From Chloroflexota bacterium (GTDB lineage: Bacteria > Chloroflexota > Dehalococcoidia > Lucifugimonadales > JACPQL01): a stretch of 47,298 nt of DNA. The position numbers and the translations under genes were made by a program. Positions 40,659-47,298 of the stretch are shown one piece after another. The DNA is taken from contig JACPQL010000043.1 in the NCBI GenBank assembly GCA_016190445.1, positions 1-47,298 of the forward strand, given 5' to 3'. Position 1 is the stretch's first letter. The number at the start of each line of letters is the position of its first letter. The notes beneath the pieces are model-generated. The model made no database searches. It saw only the letters and a list, made by a program, of their open reading frames with translations, and was not told the origin of the DNA.

Positions 40659-41615
40659 CTACTCTCCTCCGTGCACCGGCATACCCAGTAGCTTCTCCAT
40701 CTCGTGCTCCGCCGTGTGGTACTCCTTGGCCTTCAGGAGGTCCAGCGCCTTCTGGCCCTGTGCCCTGTCGCTCTCAGGTGCCAAGGCCAGGAACTGCTCC
40801 AGGTGCTGGCTCACGCTGTCCAGTTCCCTGTTCTCCAGCGCCTCCAGGGCCCGCTCCACGTGGGACTGCGGCGTGTCCTGGCCCTCCTCGGACTGGCCTT
40901 CCAGCATCTCCTCCAACTCGTGCTCGGCGTCGTGAAGCTTGCCCTCGTCCATGAGCGCCTCCACCTCTTCCATCTGGTGGTGGTGCTCTTCCTGGTCCGC
41001 GACCATGTCCATAAGCTCGTGGAACCGGTCCCTGGCCCCGGCGGCGTCCCCGGTCTTCAGGGCGTCCAGAATCGCCTGGTGGAGGGCTGCTGCCTGCGGG
41101 TCCATGGCCACGGCCCCTCCCTCCTCCTCCTCCTTCACTGGGGCCAGGGAGGCGATGTAAGCGGCGATCTTCTCCAGCTCCTCGTCACTCAGATCGGCGG
41201 GGCCGAAACCTGGCATCCTTCCAAGGGGCTTTCGTACTCCCTTCATCACCTTGGTCATGCTGTGGCCAGGCAGGTCGGCGCCGAAGACCGCTCCCCTGGC
41301 GTCCAGGCCGTGGCAACTGGCACATCCTCTGGCTATGTAGAGGACGCGCCCCTCATCCACAGATGGGGCATCCAGGGAGAGATATACGCCATCCAGGGAA
41401 GGGCTGGGCATCCAGGCCGCCAGGGGGCCCGTCTCCCCCGCGTAGGCAGGGACCGTTCGGGCATAGCCGGGCGGGGCCGCCTCCGCCAGGTTCAGGTGGG
41501 TCTTCCAGCTACTGTTGGCGTCGCTCCACGGCCGCAGTACCACCACCACAATGAGGAGCATCGCCAGGCCAGTCACCAGCAATAGCCCTGACGCAGGCAC
41601 CAGGTACCTACCCAT
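40659..41615 (-). CDS. Membrane-anchored monohaem cytochrome c with His-rich acidic tail
   Basis: A 318-residue protein with an N-terminal membrane anchor (residues 6-28) and an external cytochrome c domain: haem site CASCH (Cys98, Cys101, His102) and axial Met134 in GRMPGF. The C-terminal half (about 180-318) is acidic, helical and histidine-rich, with EEHHHQMEEVEALMDEGKLHDAEHELEEML echoed as KAKEYHTAEHEMEKLL; it may bind metal. The ATG at 41615 has GGAGG 6 nt upstream and overlaps the Ig-like gene by 8 nt. It is the likely electron exit of the NrfD complex. Confidence 0.88.
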   Translation of the reverse strand: MGRYLVPASGLLLVTGLAMLLIVVVVLRPWSDANSSWKTHLNLAEAAPPGYARTVPAYAGETGPLAAWMPSPSLDGVYLSLDAPSVDEGRVLYIARGCASCHGLDARGAVFGADLPGHSMTKVMKGVRKPLGRMPGFGPADLSDEELEKIAAYIASLAPVKEEEEGGAVAMDPQAAALHQAILDALKTGDAAGARDRFHELMDMVADQEEHHHQMEEVEALMDEGKLHDAEHELEEMLEGQSEEGQDTPQSHVERALEALENRELDSVSQHLEQFLALAPESDRAQGQKALDLLKAKEYHTAEHEMEKLLGMPVHGGE

Positions 41616-42228
41616 GGCGCACCTCCGGAGAGGATGCTGCGGGACCGATATGTCCCCGGCGAACAATGAGCCCCAGGATGATCATTACAGTGAAGTAGGT
41701 GGCCCACACCGCGCCCATGACCCCCACCAGCAGCCACACGTTGATGCCTGGGACGCGAACGCCAGCCGTCTGCTGGTACGTGGATGGGCCAGGCTGGACC
41801 TGGACGGCGCGTGAGACCTCGGCGGCGCCGTACTGGTCATTCCCGGCAAAACGGGCGGTGATCGTGGTCTCACCATCACGGCGGGGTACGTAGGAGAGGC
41901 TGGCCACTCCCTGGGCGTCGGTGACCGCCCTGCCCAGCTCTACCTCGCCCTCGGTCCCGGCAAACTGCGCCGGGCTCAGAAAGAGCACCTGGGCTCCGGC
42001 GAGGGGGCCGCTGCCGTGAAGCGTGACCTGCAAGGCAACCTCCTGGCCCACCGCCATCTCCTGCGGGAGCTGGAACTCCACCTCCGGTGGCATCCCCATG
42101 CCCTGCTGCTTCTCTTCCCCCCCGTGGCCTGCGTCCGCCATCACTGTCCCCAGCGTCGCAGCGGAGGCCAGGAGCAACAGCAATATGGGTACCAGGAGCT
42201 TTCGGACCGCGGCCATGCCTTTTGTCAT
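41608..42228 (-). CDS. Exported Ig-like protein with C-terminal membrane anchor
   Basis: A 206-residue protein: signal peptide (about 1-31), a beta-rich Ig-like domain (about 45-140, with VGQEVALQVTL, AQVLFLSP, TDAQGVASLSYVP, TTITARFAGN) and one C-terminal transmembrane helix INVWLLVGVMGAVWATYF. The ATG at 42226-42228 overlaps the NrfD stop (ATGA). A longer frame upstream is antisense noise through NrfD and is not used. It is probably an accessory or structural subunit; I know no exact equivalent in characterised NrfD complexes. Confidence 0.78.
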   Translation of the reverse strand: MTKGMAAVRKLLVPILLLLLASAATLGTVMADAGHGGEEKQQGMGMPPEVEFQLPQEMAVGQEVALQVTLHGSGPLAGAQVLFLSPAQFAGTEGEVELGRAVTDAQGVASLSYVPRRDGETTITARFAGNDQYGAAEVSRAVQVQPGPSTYQQTAGVRVPGINVWLLVGVMGAVWATYFTVMIILGLIVRRGHIGPAASSPEVRHG

Positions 42229-43655
42229 GGGGCTTTCCCTCCCCCCGGCGTGGGTGCGCCGGCGTCCGGGTCCAGGCCCGAGCCACCCCCAACGGCATAG
42301 GGGTACCGCCGGGACTGTGCCTCCGCCTGGGGCTGTGGGACTCGCGTCGCCTCCGCCTCGTGGTGCTCCGCCACCTCCCAGACAGCGATAACTGGGAAGA
42401 GCTTGGAGAAGATGGCGATGATGAGGCCGAACCAGGCCACGGCGCCAGCCATGATGGACCACTCCACCCAGGTGGGGAAGTAGGTGGCAGGGGTGTATGG
42501 CATGAGGGGGACCCGGAGCCCTCCCACCACGATGAAGTAGCGCTCCACGAACATTCCCAGGTTCACCAGTACAGCCGCGGTCACCACGCCAGCCAAGGTG
42601 CGGGTGGCAGGGAAGAGGATGATGAGGCCGGGGACAACCATGCCGCCTATTGCATAGAACCAGTAGTAGGGGGCCAGCTCTCCGGAGAAGAGCTGGCGGA
42701 AGTGGAAGGCCTCCTCCCCTGCCAGCTTGTATCCCGTGGTCACGTACTCGGAGAGGTTGAAGTACATCATGATGAGGACGAAGGCGGCCATCATGTAGCC
42801 CAGGTTCACGAAATGTTGGGGTTTGATGTACGCCTCCAGATGGTATGCCTTCCGCAGGATGGCCATGAGTACGATGATGGTGGCGATGCCCGAGAAGATG
42901 GCCCCGGCCACGAAGTAGGCCCCGAACATGGGGTTGTCCCAGGGCTCGCGCAGGGTCATGGCGAAGATCCAAGAGACCACGGTGTGCACCGATACCGCCA
43001 CCGGGATGATGAGGACCATCATCATGCCGATGGCTATGCCCAGCAGCCGCTTCTGGCCCGCTTCGTCTCGCCAGCCCAGGGAGGCGACTCCAAAGAACAG
43101 GCGCTTCCACGGTGACGCCAGGCCGGCTAGCCTGTCCCGGCAGAGGGCCAAGTCCGGGACCAGCGGCAGGTACAGATAGATGAAGCTGCCGGTCAGGTAG
43201 GTTGTGATGGAGAGGATGTCCCACACCACGGGCGACTGCCAGCGCCCGAAGAGGAAGAGGTTTAGCACCCGGTCGGGCCTCCCCAGGTCAATGATGGGGA
43301 AGAGGGCCCCTGTCATCAGGGCGACCACGGTGATGAACTCGGCCATGCGAGTGATGGGCGTGCGCCATCCGGCCTTGGTCACCCGCAGGATGGCGGATAT
43401 CAGCGTCCCGGCGTGGCTTATGCCGATGAAGAAGACGAAAAGAGAGATGTACAGCCCCCAGTTGATGCGGTCGCGCATGCCAGTGACTATGAGGCCCTCT
43501 CTGAGCTGGGTGAAGTAGGCGTAGAGCCCCCAGCCCACCACCAGCAGCAGGAAGCCCACCAGGAGGTAGTACCCCTTGCCTGTTCGGGTGAGGGGCGCCA
43601 GGACGCGCTCCTCAAGCTGCTTGCGGAACTCTTTTACTGGCCTGACCGCTTCCAT
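42225..43655 (-). CDS. NrfD/ActC-type integral membrane quinol subunit
   Basis: A 476-residue membrane protein with about ten transmembrane helices, of the NrfD/PsrC family that exchanges electrons with the quinone pool. Recognisable segments are GLYISLFVFFIGISHAGTLISA, GALFPIIDLGRPDR, the LYLPLVPDLA region, VSVHTVVSWIFAM and NLGMFVERYFIVVGG. The last 60 residues form a soluble Pro/Gly-rich tail. It is closest in look to the ActC subunit of alternative complex III and related complexes. It overlaps the upstream Fe-S gene by 22 nt. Confidence 0.92.
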   Translation of the reverse strand: MEAVRPVKEFRKQLEERVLAPLTRTGKGYYLLVGFLLLVVGWGLYAYFTQLREGLIVTGMRDRINWGLYISLFVFFIGISHAGTLISAILRVTKAGWRTPITRMAEFITVVALMTGALFPIIDLGRPDRVLNLFLFGRWQSPVVWDILSITTYLTGSFIYLYLPLVPDLALCRDRLAGLASPWKRLFFGVASLGWRDEAGQKRLLGIAIGMMMVLIIPVAVSVHTVVSWIFAMTLREPWDNPMFGAYFVAGAIFSGIATIIVLMAILRKAYHLEAYIKPQHFVNLGYMMAAFVLIMMYFNLSEYVTTGYKLAGEEAFHFRQLFSGELAPYYWFYAIGGMVVPGLIILFPATRTLAGVVTAAVLVNLGMFVERYFIVVGGLRVPLMPYTPATYFPTWVEWSIMAGAVAWFGLIIAIFSKLFPVIAVWEVAEHHEAEATRVPQPQAEAQSRRYPYAVGGGSGLDPDAGAPTPGGGKAP

Positions 43656-44566
43656 GTCTTAGCTCCTGCAACCGTCTCCTTCCACGGCCACTGGGTGGGC
43701 AGACGTCCCTTCTTGTAGGAGTCCCGTCCCACCCCCTGGCCATGGCCGGGGATGTAGTAGACCCTGGGCTGGGTGCCCAGGTCCTCCTTTAGCCGGTAGG
43801 CCTCGTTCTCCGAGAGGAACCGGGAGAGGGTGACCACCTTCTCACCATTGGTGGCCAGGTCCTCCTCCAGGTCGCCCCAGTAGATGGCGCCGTTGGGGCA
43901 CGCCTGGATACAGTAAGGGAGCCAGCCCACGCGGGCCATCTCAGGGCAGAAGTCGCACTTCATCACCGTGCCCTTGGGGGCGCCCAACTGGTTCTCCGGG
44001 CTATACTTCACAAATGCGGTCTCAGGGGGCCTGGGCGCGGTAGCCCAGTTGAAGAAGCGGCGGTCGTAGGGGCACGCCGCCATGCAGAGGCGGCAGCCGA
44101 TGCACCGCTGCTGGTCCACCAGCACCGTACCCTCAGGGGTAGCCCAGGTGGCGCCCACCGGGCACACGTTGACGCAGGGTGCGTTCTGGCAGTGCTGGCA
44201 CGGAGTGGGAATGAACTGGGTCCCTCCCCCTGGCAGGTCCTTCTCGTAGACCTCAATCCACTCCATAGGCTCGGGCACGTACCGGCTCTGGATGCAGGCC
44301 GCCGTGCACTGGGGTGGCTTCCCCTGGCTCTGGCAGCCGTCGCAGGAGCGCAGGTCAACCACCATGGCCCATCGCCTGGGGCGCTTGGTGGTGGGGTCCT
44401 CTGTCCCACCCTCGGCCCGCTTTGTCACAGCCAGAGAGCCCAGGCCCGCGCCCAGGGCCGCTACCCCCACAGCTCCAGCGCCCATGAGCTTCAGAAAGCG
44501 GCGGCGGGAAGCATCCGTCCGGAGCCCGGCGCTTTGAAGACCCTTTTTGCCATTAGGTGGCGACAT
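43634..44566 (-). CDS. Tat-exported four-cluster 4Fe-4S protein (HybA/PsrB/QrcC-like)
   Basis: A 310-residue periplasm-side electron-transfer subunit. The twin-arginine signal RRRFLKLMGAGAVG (near residues 21-34) is followed by four Fe-S motifs: CDGCQSQGKPPQCTAAC, CQHCQNAPCVNVCPVG, CIGCRLCMAACPYD and CDFCPEMARVGWLPYCIQACPNG. Such proteins normally join a molybdopterin subunit to NrfD, but none is encoded here. ATG 44566 has GGGAG 8 nt upstream; a GTG 6 nt earlier is too close to it. First gene of the five-gene minus-strand operon, divergent from the two-component genes. Confidence 0.92.
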   Translation of the reverse strand: MSPPNGKKGLQSAGLRTDASRRRFLKLMGAGAVGVAALGAGLGSLAVTKRAEGGTEDPTTKRPRRWAMVVDLRSCDGCQSQGKPPQCTAACIQSRYVPEPMEWIEVYEKDLPGGGTQFIPTPCQHCQNAPCVNVCPVGATWATPEGTVLVDQQRCIGCRLCMAACPYDRRFFNWATAPRPPETAFVKYSPENQLGAPKGTVMKCDFCPEMARVGWLPYCIQACPNGAIYWGDLEEDLATNGEKVVTLSRFLSENEAYRLKEDLGTQPRVYYIPGHGQGVGRDSYKKGRLPTQWPWKETVAGAKTWKRSGQ

Positions 44567-44672
44567 GCTCACGCTCCCTGCGAAGGATGATGCCTTCGGC
44601 GGCTCCTCTTTGGCATCCGCAGGAAGCGCCGCCAGCGGTAGGCTGTTTGTGCATGGTTGGCCTGCCAGGACT

Positions 44673-44686
44673 AGGTAGGTCTACCT
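44673..44686. promoter_or_regulatory. Candidate operator dyad
   Basis: AGGTAG-GT-CTACCT, perfect 6-bp arms, in the 219-bp gap between the Fe-S/NrfD operon and the NarL-type regulator; a second dyad TGCGC-cagat-GCGCA follows at 44686-44700. Both are plausible sites for the adjacent regulator. Confidence 0.35.
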
Positions 44687-44756
44687 GCGCCAGATGCGCA
44701 AAATGCCTAAGCCACAGAGCGGAATTGCCTAAACCGGCTTGCAGGTGAGGTCGGTG

Positions 44757-44762
44757 TACAAT
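44757..44762 (+). promoter_or_regulatory. Possible -10 for the two-component operon
   Basis: TACAAT preceded directly by TG, 23 nt before the GTG start. No -35 at normal spacing is seen, which would fit an activator-dependent promoter. Confidence 0.35.
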
Positions 44763-44785
44763 AGAGACCGTGGAGGTCGGGTCCA

Positions 44786-45466
44786 GTGATAGAAACCGGA
44801 CAGGTACGGGTGCTGCTGGTGGAGGACCACACCCTGATGAGGCAGATGACCCGGGAACTCTTGGAGAGGGCGGGGATGCGGGTGGTGGCGGAGGCGGGCG
44901 ACGGGGTTGAGGCGGTGGCGCTGACCCTTCAGCACCGCCCCGACATCGTCCTCATGGACATAGCCATGCCCCGCATGAACGGCGTGGAGGCTACCCGTCG
45001 CATCAAAGAGCAGTGCCCGGCCACCGCTGTGCTGGTCCTCACCGCCTACGACGACGACCAGTACATCGCCGCCCTGCTGGAGGTAGGAGCGGCGGGCTAT
45101 CTCCTGAAGACGGTGCAATCCCGGGAGCTGGTGGAGGCGATTCAGCGAGTCCACGCTGGCGAGGCCGTCATCCACCCCAGGATCGCCAAGAAGGTCCTCC
45201 AGCGCTTTGCAGGCAACAAGGCGCCCGGCCTGGAGGGTACAGCCCCCGGCGAAAGCCTCTCGGAGCGAGAGAAAGAGGTGGTGCGCCTGGCGGCCCGCGG
45301 GAAGAGCAACAGGGAGATTGCGGCTGCCCTGGCCCTGAGCGACAGGACAGTCCAGGCCCATTTGAGCCGCATCTTCAACAAGCTGGGTGCAGCCTCTCGG
45401 ACCGAGGCGGTTATCATTGCGCTGCGCCAGGGGTGGCTCTCCCTGGAGGACCTGGGCGATGAGTAA
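44786..45466 (+). CDS. NarL/LuxR-family response regulator
   Basis: A 226-residue regulator. The receiver domain has the acidic pair in LLVEDHT, phosphoacceptor Asp58 in VLMDIAMP, the conserved Thr/Ala switch in VLTAYDDD and Lys in YLLKTV. A linker leads to a LuxR-type HTH (SLSEREKEVVRLAARGKSNREIAAALALSDRTVQAHLSRIFNKLG). The GTG start at 44786 has GGAGG upstream. The histidine kinase gene overlaps its 3' end by 8 nt. The likely target is the divergent NrfD operon, given the dyads in the shared gap. Confidence 0.93.
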   Translation: MIETGQVRVLLVEDHTLMRQMTRELLERAGMRVVAEAGDGVEAVALTLQHRPDIVLMDIAMPRMNGVEATRRIKEQCPATAVLVLTAYDDDQYIAALLEVGAAGYLLKTVQSRELVEAIQRVHAGEAVIHPRIAKKVLQRFAGNKAPGLEGTAPGESLSEREKEVVRLAARGKSNREIAAALALSDRTVQAHLSRIFNKLGAASRTEAVIIALRQGWLSLEDLGDE

Positions 45467-46919
45467 CATGAGTGTGGTGGGCGGCTCTCGTAGGAAACCC
45501 GTGCAGCGTTGGCTCCCGCGAGCCTGGGGGGCGCTGATACGGTTTCCCGCTCACCTGAAGGAAGCGGACTTCTGGCTTATCCAGGCCGCCATCGCCCTGG
45601 TGACAATCGTCCATTTTGGGGCGGAGGCCGTGCTGGTCCGAGAGCCGTTCATGAGCCTCCACCACATACCGGTCATTCTCTACATCCTCCCCATTGCTCT
45701 TGCCTCCATAAGGTATGGCTGGGAAGGGGGCCTGCTTACCAGTGCATGGATCACGCTCCTGGTCCTGCCCAGCATGCTGCTGTGGCATATGCAGAGCTAT
45801 ATGTGGCTGGGGGAGCTAGCGCGGTTAGCGGTGGTTATTGCGGTGGGGGTGACTCTGGCCTCCCGGGTGGAGATAGAGGCCAGGCTGCGGCGGCGGGCCG
45901 AAGCCTCTGAGGCCAGGTTCCGCACCATCTTTGAAGCTGCTGGCGACGCGATTCTAGTGTGTACCGGCCAGGGCACTGTGGTAGCGGCCAACGCCGCTAC
46001 GGGGACCCTCTTCGGCGTGCCTGATTCAAACCTGCTGGTGGGCCAGCACGTCAGCGCCCTCGTCCCTTCATGGAAGGAGGCGCCTCTTATGCGCCGGGAT
46101 AGCAGCGATGGGGGTGTCAGGGGGCCAGCCCGTGTGAGCATCAGGCGAGGCGATGGCCAGGAGCTTAGGGCGGAGGTGGTGGTCGCCGTGCTCCCCAACG
46201 GGGTCGGGGACGAGGCCTTCCAGATGGTCCTCCGGGACGCCACGGCACAGGAGATGCGGGAGATGGGCCTCCGCTCCCTGGTGCGCCAGGTCACTCAGGC
46301 GCAGGAAGATGAGCGGGCACGGATAGCCCGAGAGCTGCACGACGACACGCTGCAAGCCCTGATCCTCCTCTCCAGGGAGATGGAGGGTGTTGCGGATGCC
46401 TGTGATGAGGGCTCGGAGCACCTGCGGGTCCATCTGAGGAAGATGGCTGCACTGGCGGGCAGCACCGCCGAGGACCTGCGCCGGTTCAGTCGCGACCTGC
46501 GCCCCTCCATCCTGGACGACCTGGGCCTCATCCCGGCCATCGAGTGGCTGACCACAGACCTGGGCCGTCGCACTGGCCTGGACGCTCGCTTCCGCGCTGA
46601 GGGGGCCGCCCGACGGCTGTCCTCCCACGTAGAGCTAGCGCTCTTTCGCATCGCGCAGGAGGCGCTGCGCAACGTGGAGAAGTACGCCAGTGCCAGCACG
46701 GTGGAGATCGTCCTCACCTTTGAATCCTCCGGCACAACCCTGAAGGTGACCGACAATGGCGCCGGCTTCGCTGTCCCGGCCACGATGGACGAGTTTGTGC
46801 ATGCGGGCAAGCTGGGGCTGGTGGGGCTAAAGGAGAGGGCCTCGCTGGTGGGAGGGACCCTCGGCGTGCGCTCGGCACCGGGGCAGGGCACGGAGGTCTC
46901 GGTGGTCGTTCCAGCGTGA
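45459..46919 (+). CDS. Sensor histidine kinase with PAS domain (NarX/DesK-type)
   Basis: A 486-residue membrane sensor kinase. Four hydrophobic segments (about residues 40-62, 70-90, 92-112, 115-135) with no large extracellular loop suggest an intramembrane or redox sensor. A PAS domain (about 150-260; FRTIFEAAGDAILV) precedes the HisKA_3 dimerisation domain with His294 in ARELHDDTLQ and a HATPase domain with NVEKYASA, DNGAGF and GLVGLKERA. The ATG at 45459 has GGAGG upstream. It is the partner of the overlapping response regulator gene; the signal is unknown. Confidence 0.93.
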   Translation: MSNMSVVGGSRRKPVQRWLPRAWGALIRFPAHLKEADFWLIQAAIALVTIVHFGAEAVLVREPFMSLHHIPVILYILPIALASIRYGWEGGLLTSAWITLLVLPSMLLWHMQSYMWLGELARLAVVIAVGVTLASRVEIEARLRRRAEASEARFRTIFEAAGDAILVCTGQGTVVAANAATGTLFGVPDSNLLVGQHVSALVPSWKEAPLMRRDSSDGGVRGPARVSIRRGDGQELRAEVVVAVLPNGVGDEAFQMVLRDATAQEMREMGLRSLVRQVTQAQEDERARIARELHDDTLQALILLSREMEGVADACDEGSEHLRVHLRKMAALAGSTAEDLRRFSRDLRPSILDDLGLIPAIEWLTTDLGRRTGLDARFRAEGAARRLSSHVELALFRIAQEALRNVEKYASASTVEIVLTFESSGTTLKVTDNGAGFAVPATMDEFVHAGKLGLVGLKERASLVGGTLGVRSAPGQGTEVSVVVPA

Positions 46920-46937
46920 CGGAGCCGCCCTTTCCTG

Positions 46938-47110
46938 CTAGCAGGGTGATGAAAAACCTTTTCGACCATCCCCCTGGCCCCCTTCCTGGCCAGGAAGGGG
47001 GTGGAAATTGTATCTGGGGGACACCCCCAGACCCCCGCCCCTTCGGCTGCGCTCAGGGCAAGCTCCGGGGCTTCGCCCCTCTGGACACCCCTTTTTCAGC
47101 ACCCTGCTAG
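46938..47110. mobile_element. MITE with TA target duplication
   Basis: 173 bp with inverted ends CTAGCAGGGTGATGAAAAA (46938-46956) and TTTTTCAGCACCCTGCTAG (47092-47110), 18 of 19 complementary. The TA just inside each end (46939-46940, 47108-47109) fits the TA target of IS630/Tc1-mariner transposases. It has no coding capacity. Inside are inverted repeats CCCCTTCCTGG/CCAGGAAGGGG and CTGGGGG ACA CCCCCAG (47014-47030), the latter shared with the degenerate copy near 23340. Confidence 0.75.
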
Positions 47111-47298
47111 GAGCTGTCCCGGAGATTCGCGTACAAACTGTCGTTGCTTCGTCGGCAGAAGAATGTTGAAGGCAGATGAGTTCAACCGACTCCTCAGCAT
47201 GACAGCCCCTCCCCCAAGACCTATTGTCACGCCACTCTGGAGGAGGGGTGTGCCCCGCCGCCAGATTGCCACACCCCTCCGGAGCCTGTGGTGAGGAC
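47111..47298. repeat. Repeat-rich window end
   Basis: 188 bp with no accepted gene. 47138-47204 is bounded by CTGTC and GACAG and contains CTTCGTCGGCAGAAGAAT and CTCCTCAGCATGACAG, typical of dispersed intergenic repeats. A perfect 11-bp inverted repeat GGAGGGGTGTG/CACACCCCTCC spans 47242-47280. The region continues past the edge. Confidence 0.55.

Noticed and set aside
42229-43224. 330-codon upstream extension of the Ig-like membrane protein
   Set aside because: It runs same-strand out of frame through NrfD, is His/Gly/Arg-rich noise, and an ATGA-coupled start with a signal peptide exists at 42228.
47242-47280. 11-bp inverted repeat as a terminator for the histidine kinase operon
   Set aside because: It is over 300 bp past the stop, has a 17-nt loop and no T-run; it is better described as part of the repeat patch.
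1-47298. tRNA, rRNA, tmRNA or CRISPR genes
   Set aside because: No stretch with a T-loop consensus and matching acceptor stem, and no short regularly spaced repeats, were seen by eye; a covariance-model search would settle it.

Overview
The window is about 47.3 kb of GC-rich, densely coding bacterial DNA. Most intergenic gaps are under 30 bp, and stop and start codons often overlap as ATGA or GTGA. The gene set includes an LL-diaminopimelate aminotransferase, an archaeal-type three-piece glutamate synthase, an archaeal-type phosphoglycerate mutase, a selenocysteine formate dehydrogenase, a TrpB2-like protein and an NrfD/cytochrome c membrane complex. This best fits an anaerobic or facultative member of the Chloroflexota, perhaps Dehalococcoidia-like. 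That placement is inferred from gene content; there is no rRNA or tRNA in the window to test it.

Layout. 1-5.2 kb (minus): guaA-purD-purE-HAD phosphatase-purB, a compact purine operon whose purB runs off the left edge. 5.2-11.2 kb (plus): tsaC, a prenyl-synthase-like protein with a damaged first Asp-rich motif, pgk-apgM-tpiA and miaA. 11.2-16 kb: three unrecognised small genes and an HNH nuclease scattered around dapF, dapL and hflX. 16.3-20.4 kb: S41 protease, smpB, a methyltransferase, then ftsZ with a good sigma70-type promoter and a strong terminator. 20.6-26.9 kb: an apparent osmotic-stress group made of an MscS channel, a TrpB2-like protein that has lost its PLP lysine, a trehalose-phosphatase, and one 852-residue polypeptide joining an MscS channel to a GT20 trehalose-phosphate synthase.

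27-35.9 kb is a redox and nitrogen block. A formate dehydrogenase is read through an in-frame TGA followed by a textbook bacterial SECIS hairpin. It is divergent from a polyferredoxin, an FAD/NAD oxidoreductase, the three glutamate synthase subunits and a UspA protein. A short non-autonomous element with an 8-bp target duplication sits between the divergent promoters. 35.9-39.4 kb holds an orphan ABC ATPase/zinc-ribbon/cNMP-binding fusion lacking the Walker A lysine, a DUF72 protein and a PflX-type radical SAM protein. 39.4-44.6 kb (minus) encodes a Tat-exported 4Fe-4S protein, an NrfD membrane subunit, an Ig-like anchored protein, a cytochrome c and a triple-repeat lipoprotein. This is an electron-transfer complex with no molybdenum catalytic subunit in sight. 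It is divergent from a NarL-type response regulator and histidine kinase (44.8-46.9 kb). The right end is a patch of dispersed repeats including a TA-flanked MITE.

The most interesting items are the channel-synthase fusion, the lysine-less TrpB2 paralogue, the catalytic-subunit-free NrfD complex, and the formate dehydrogenase/glutamate synthase neighbourhood.
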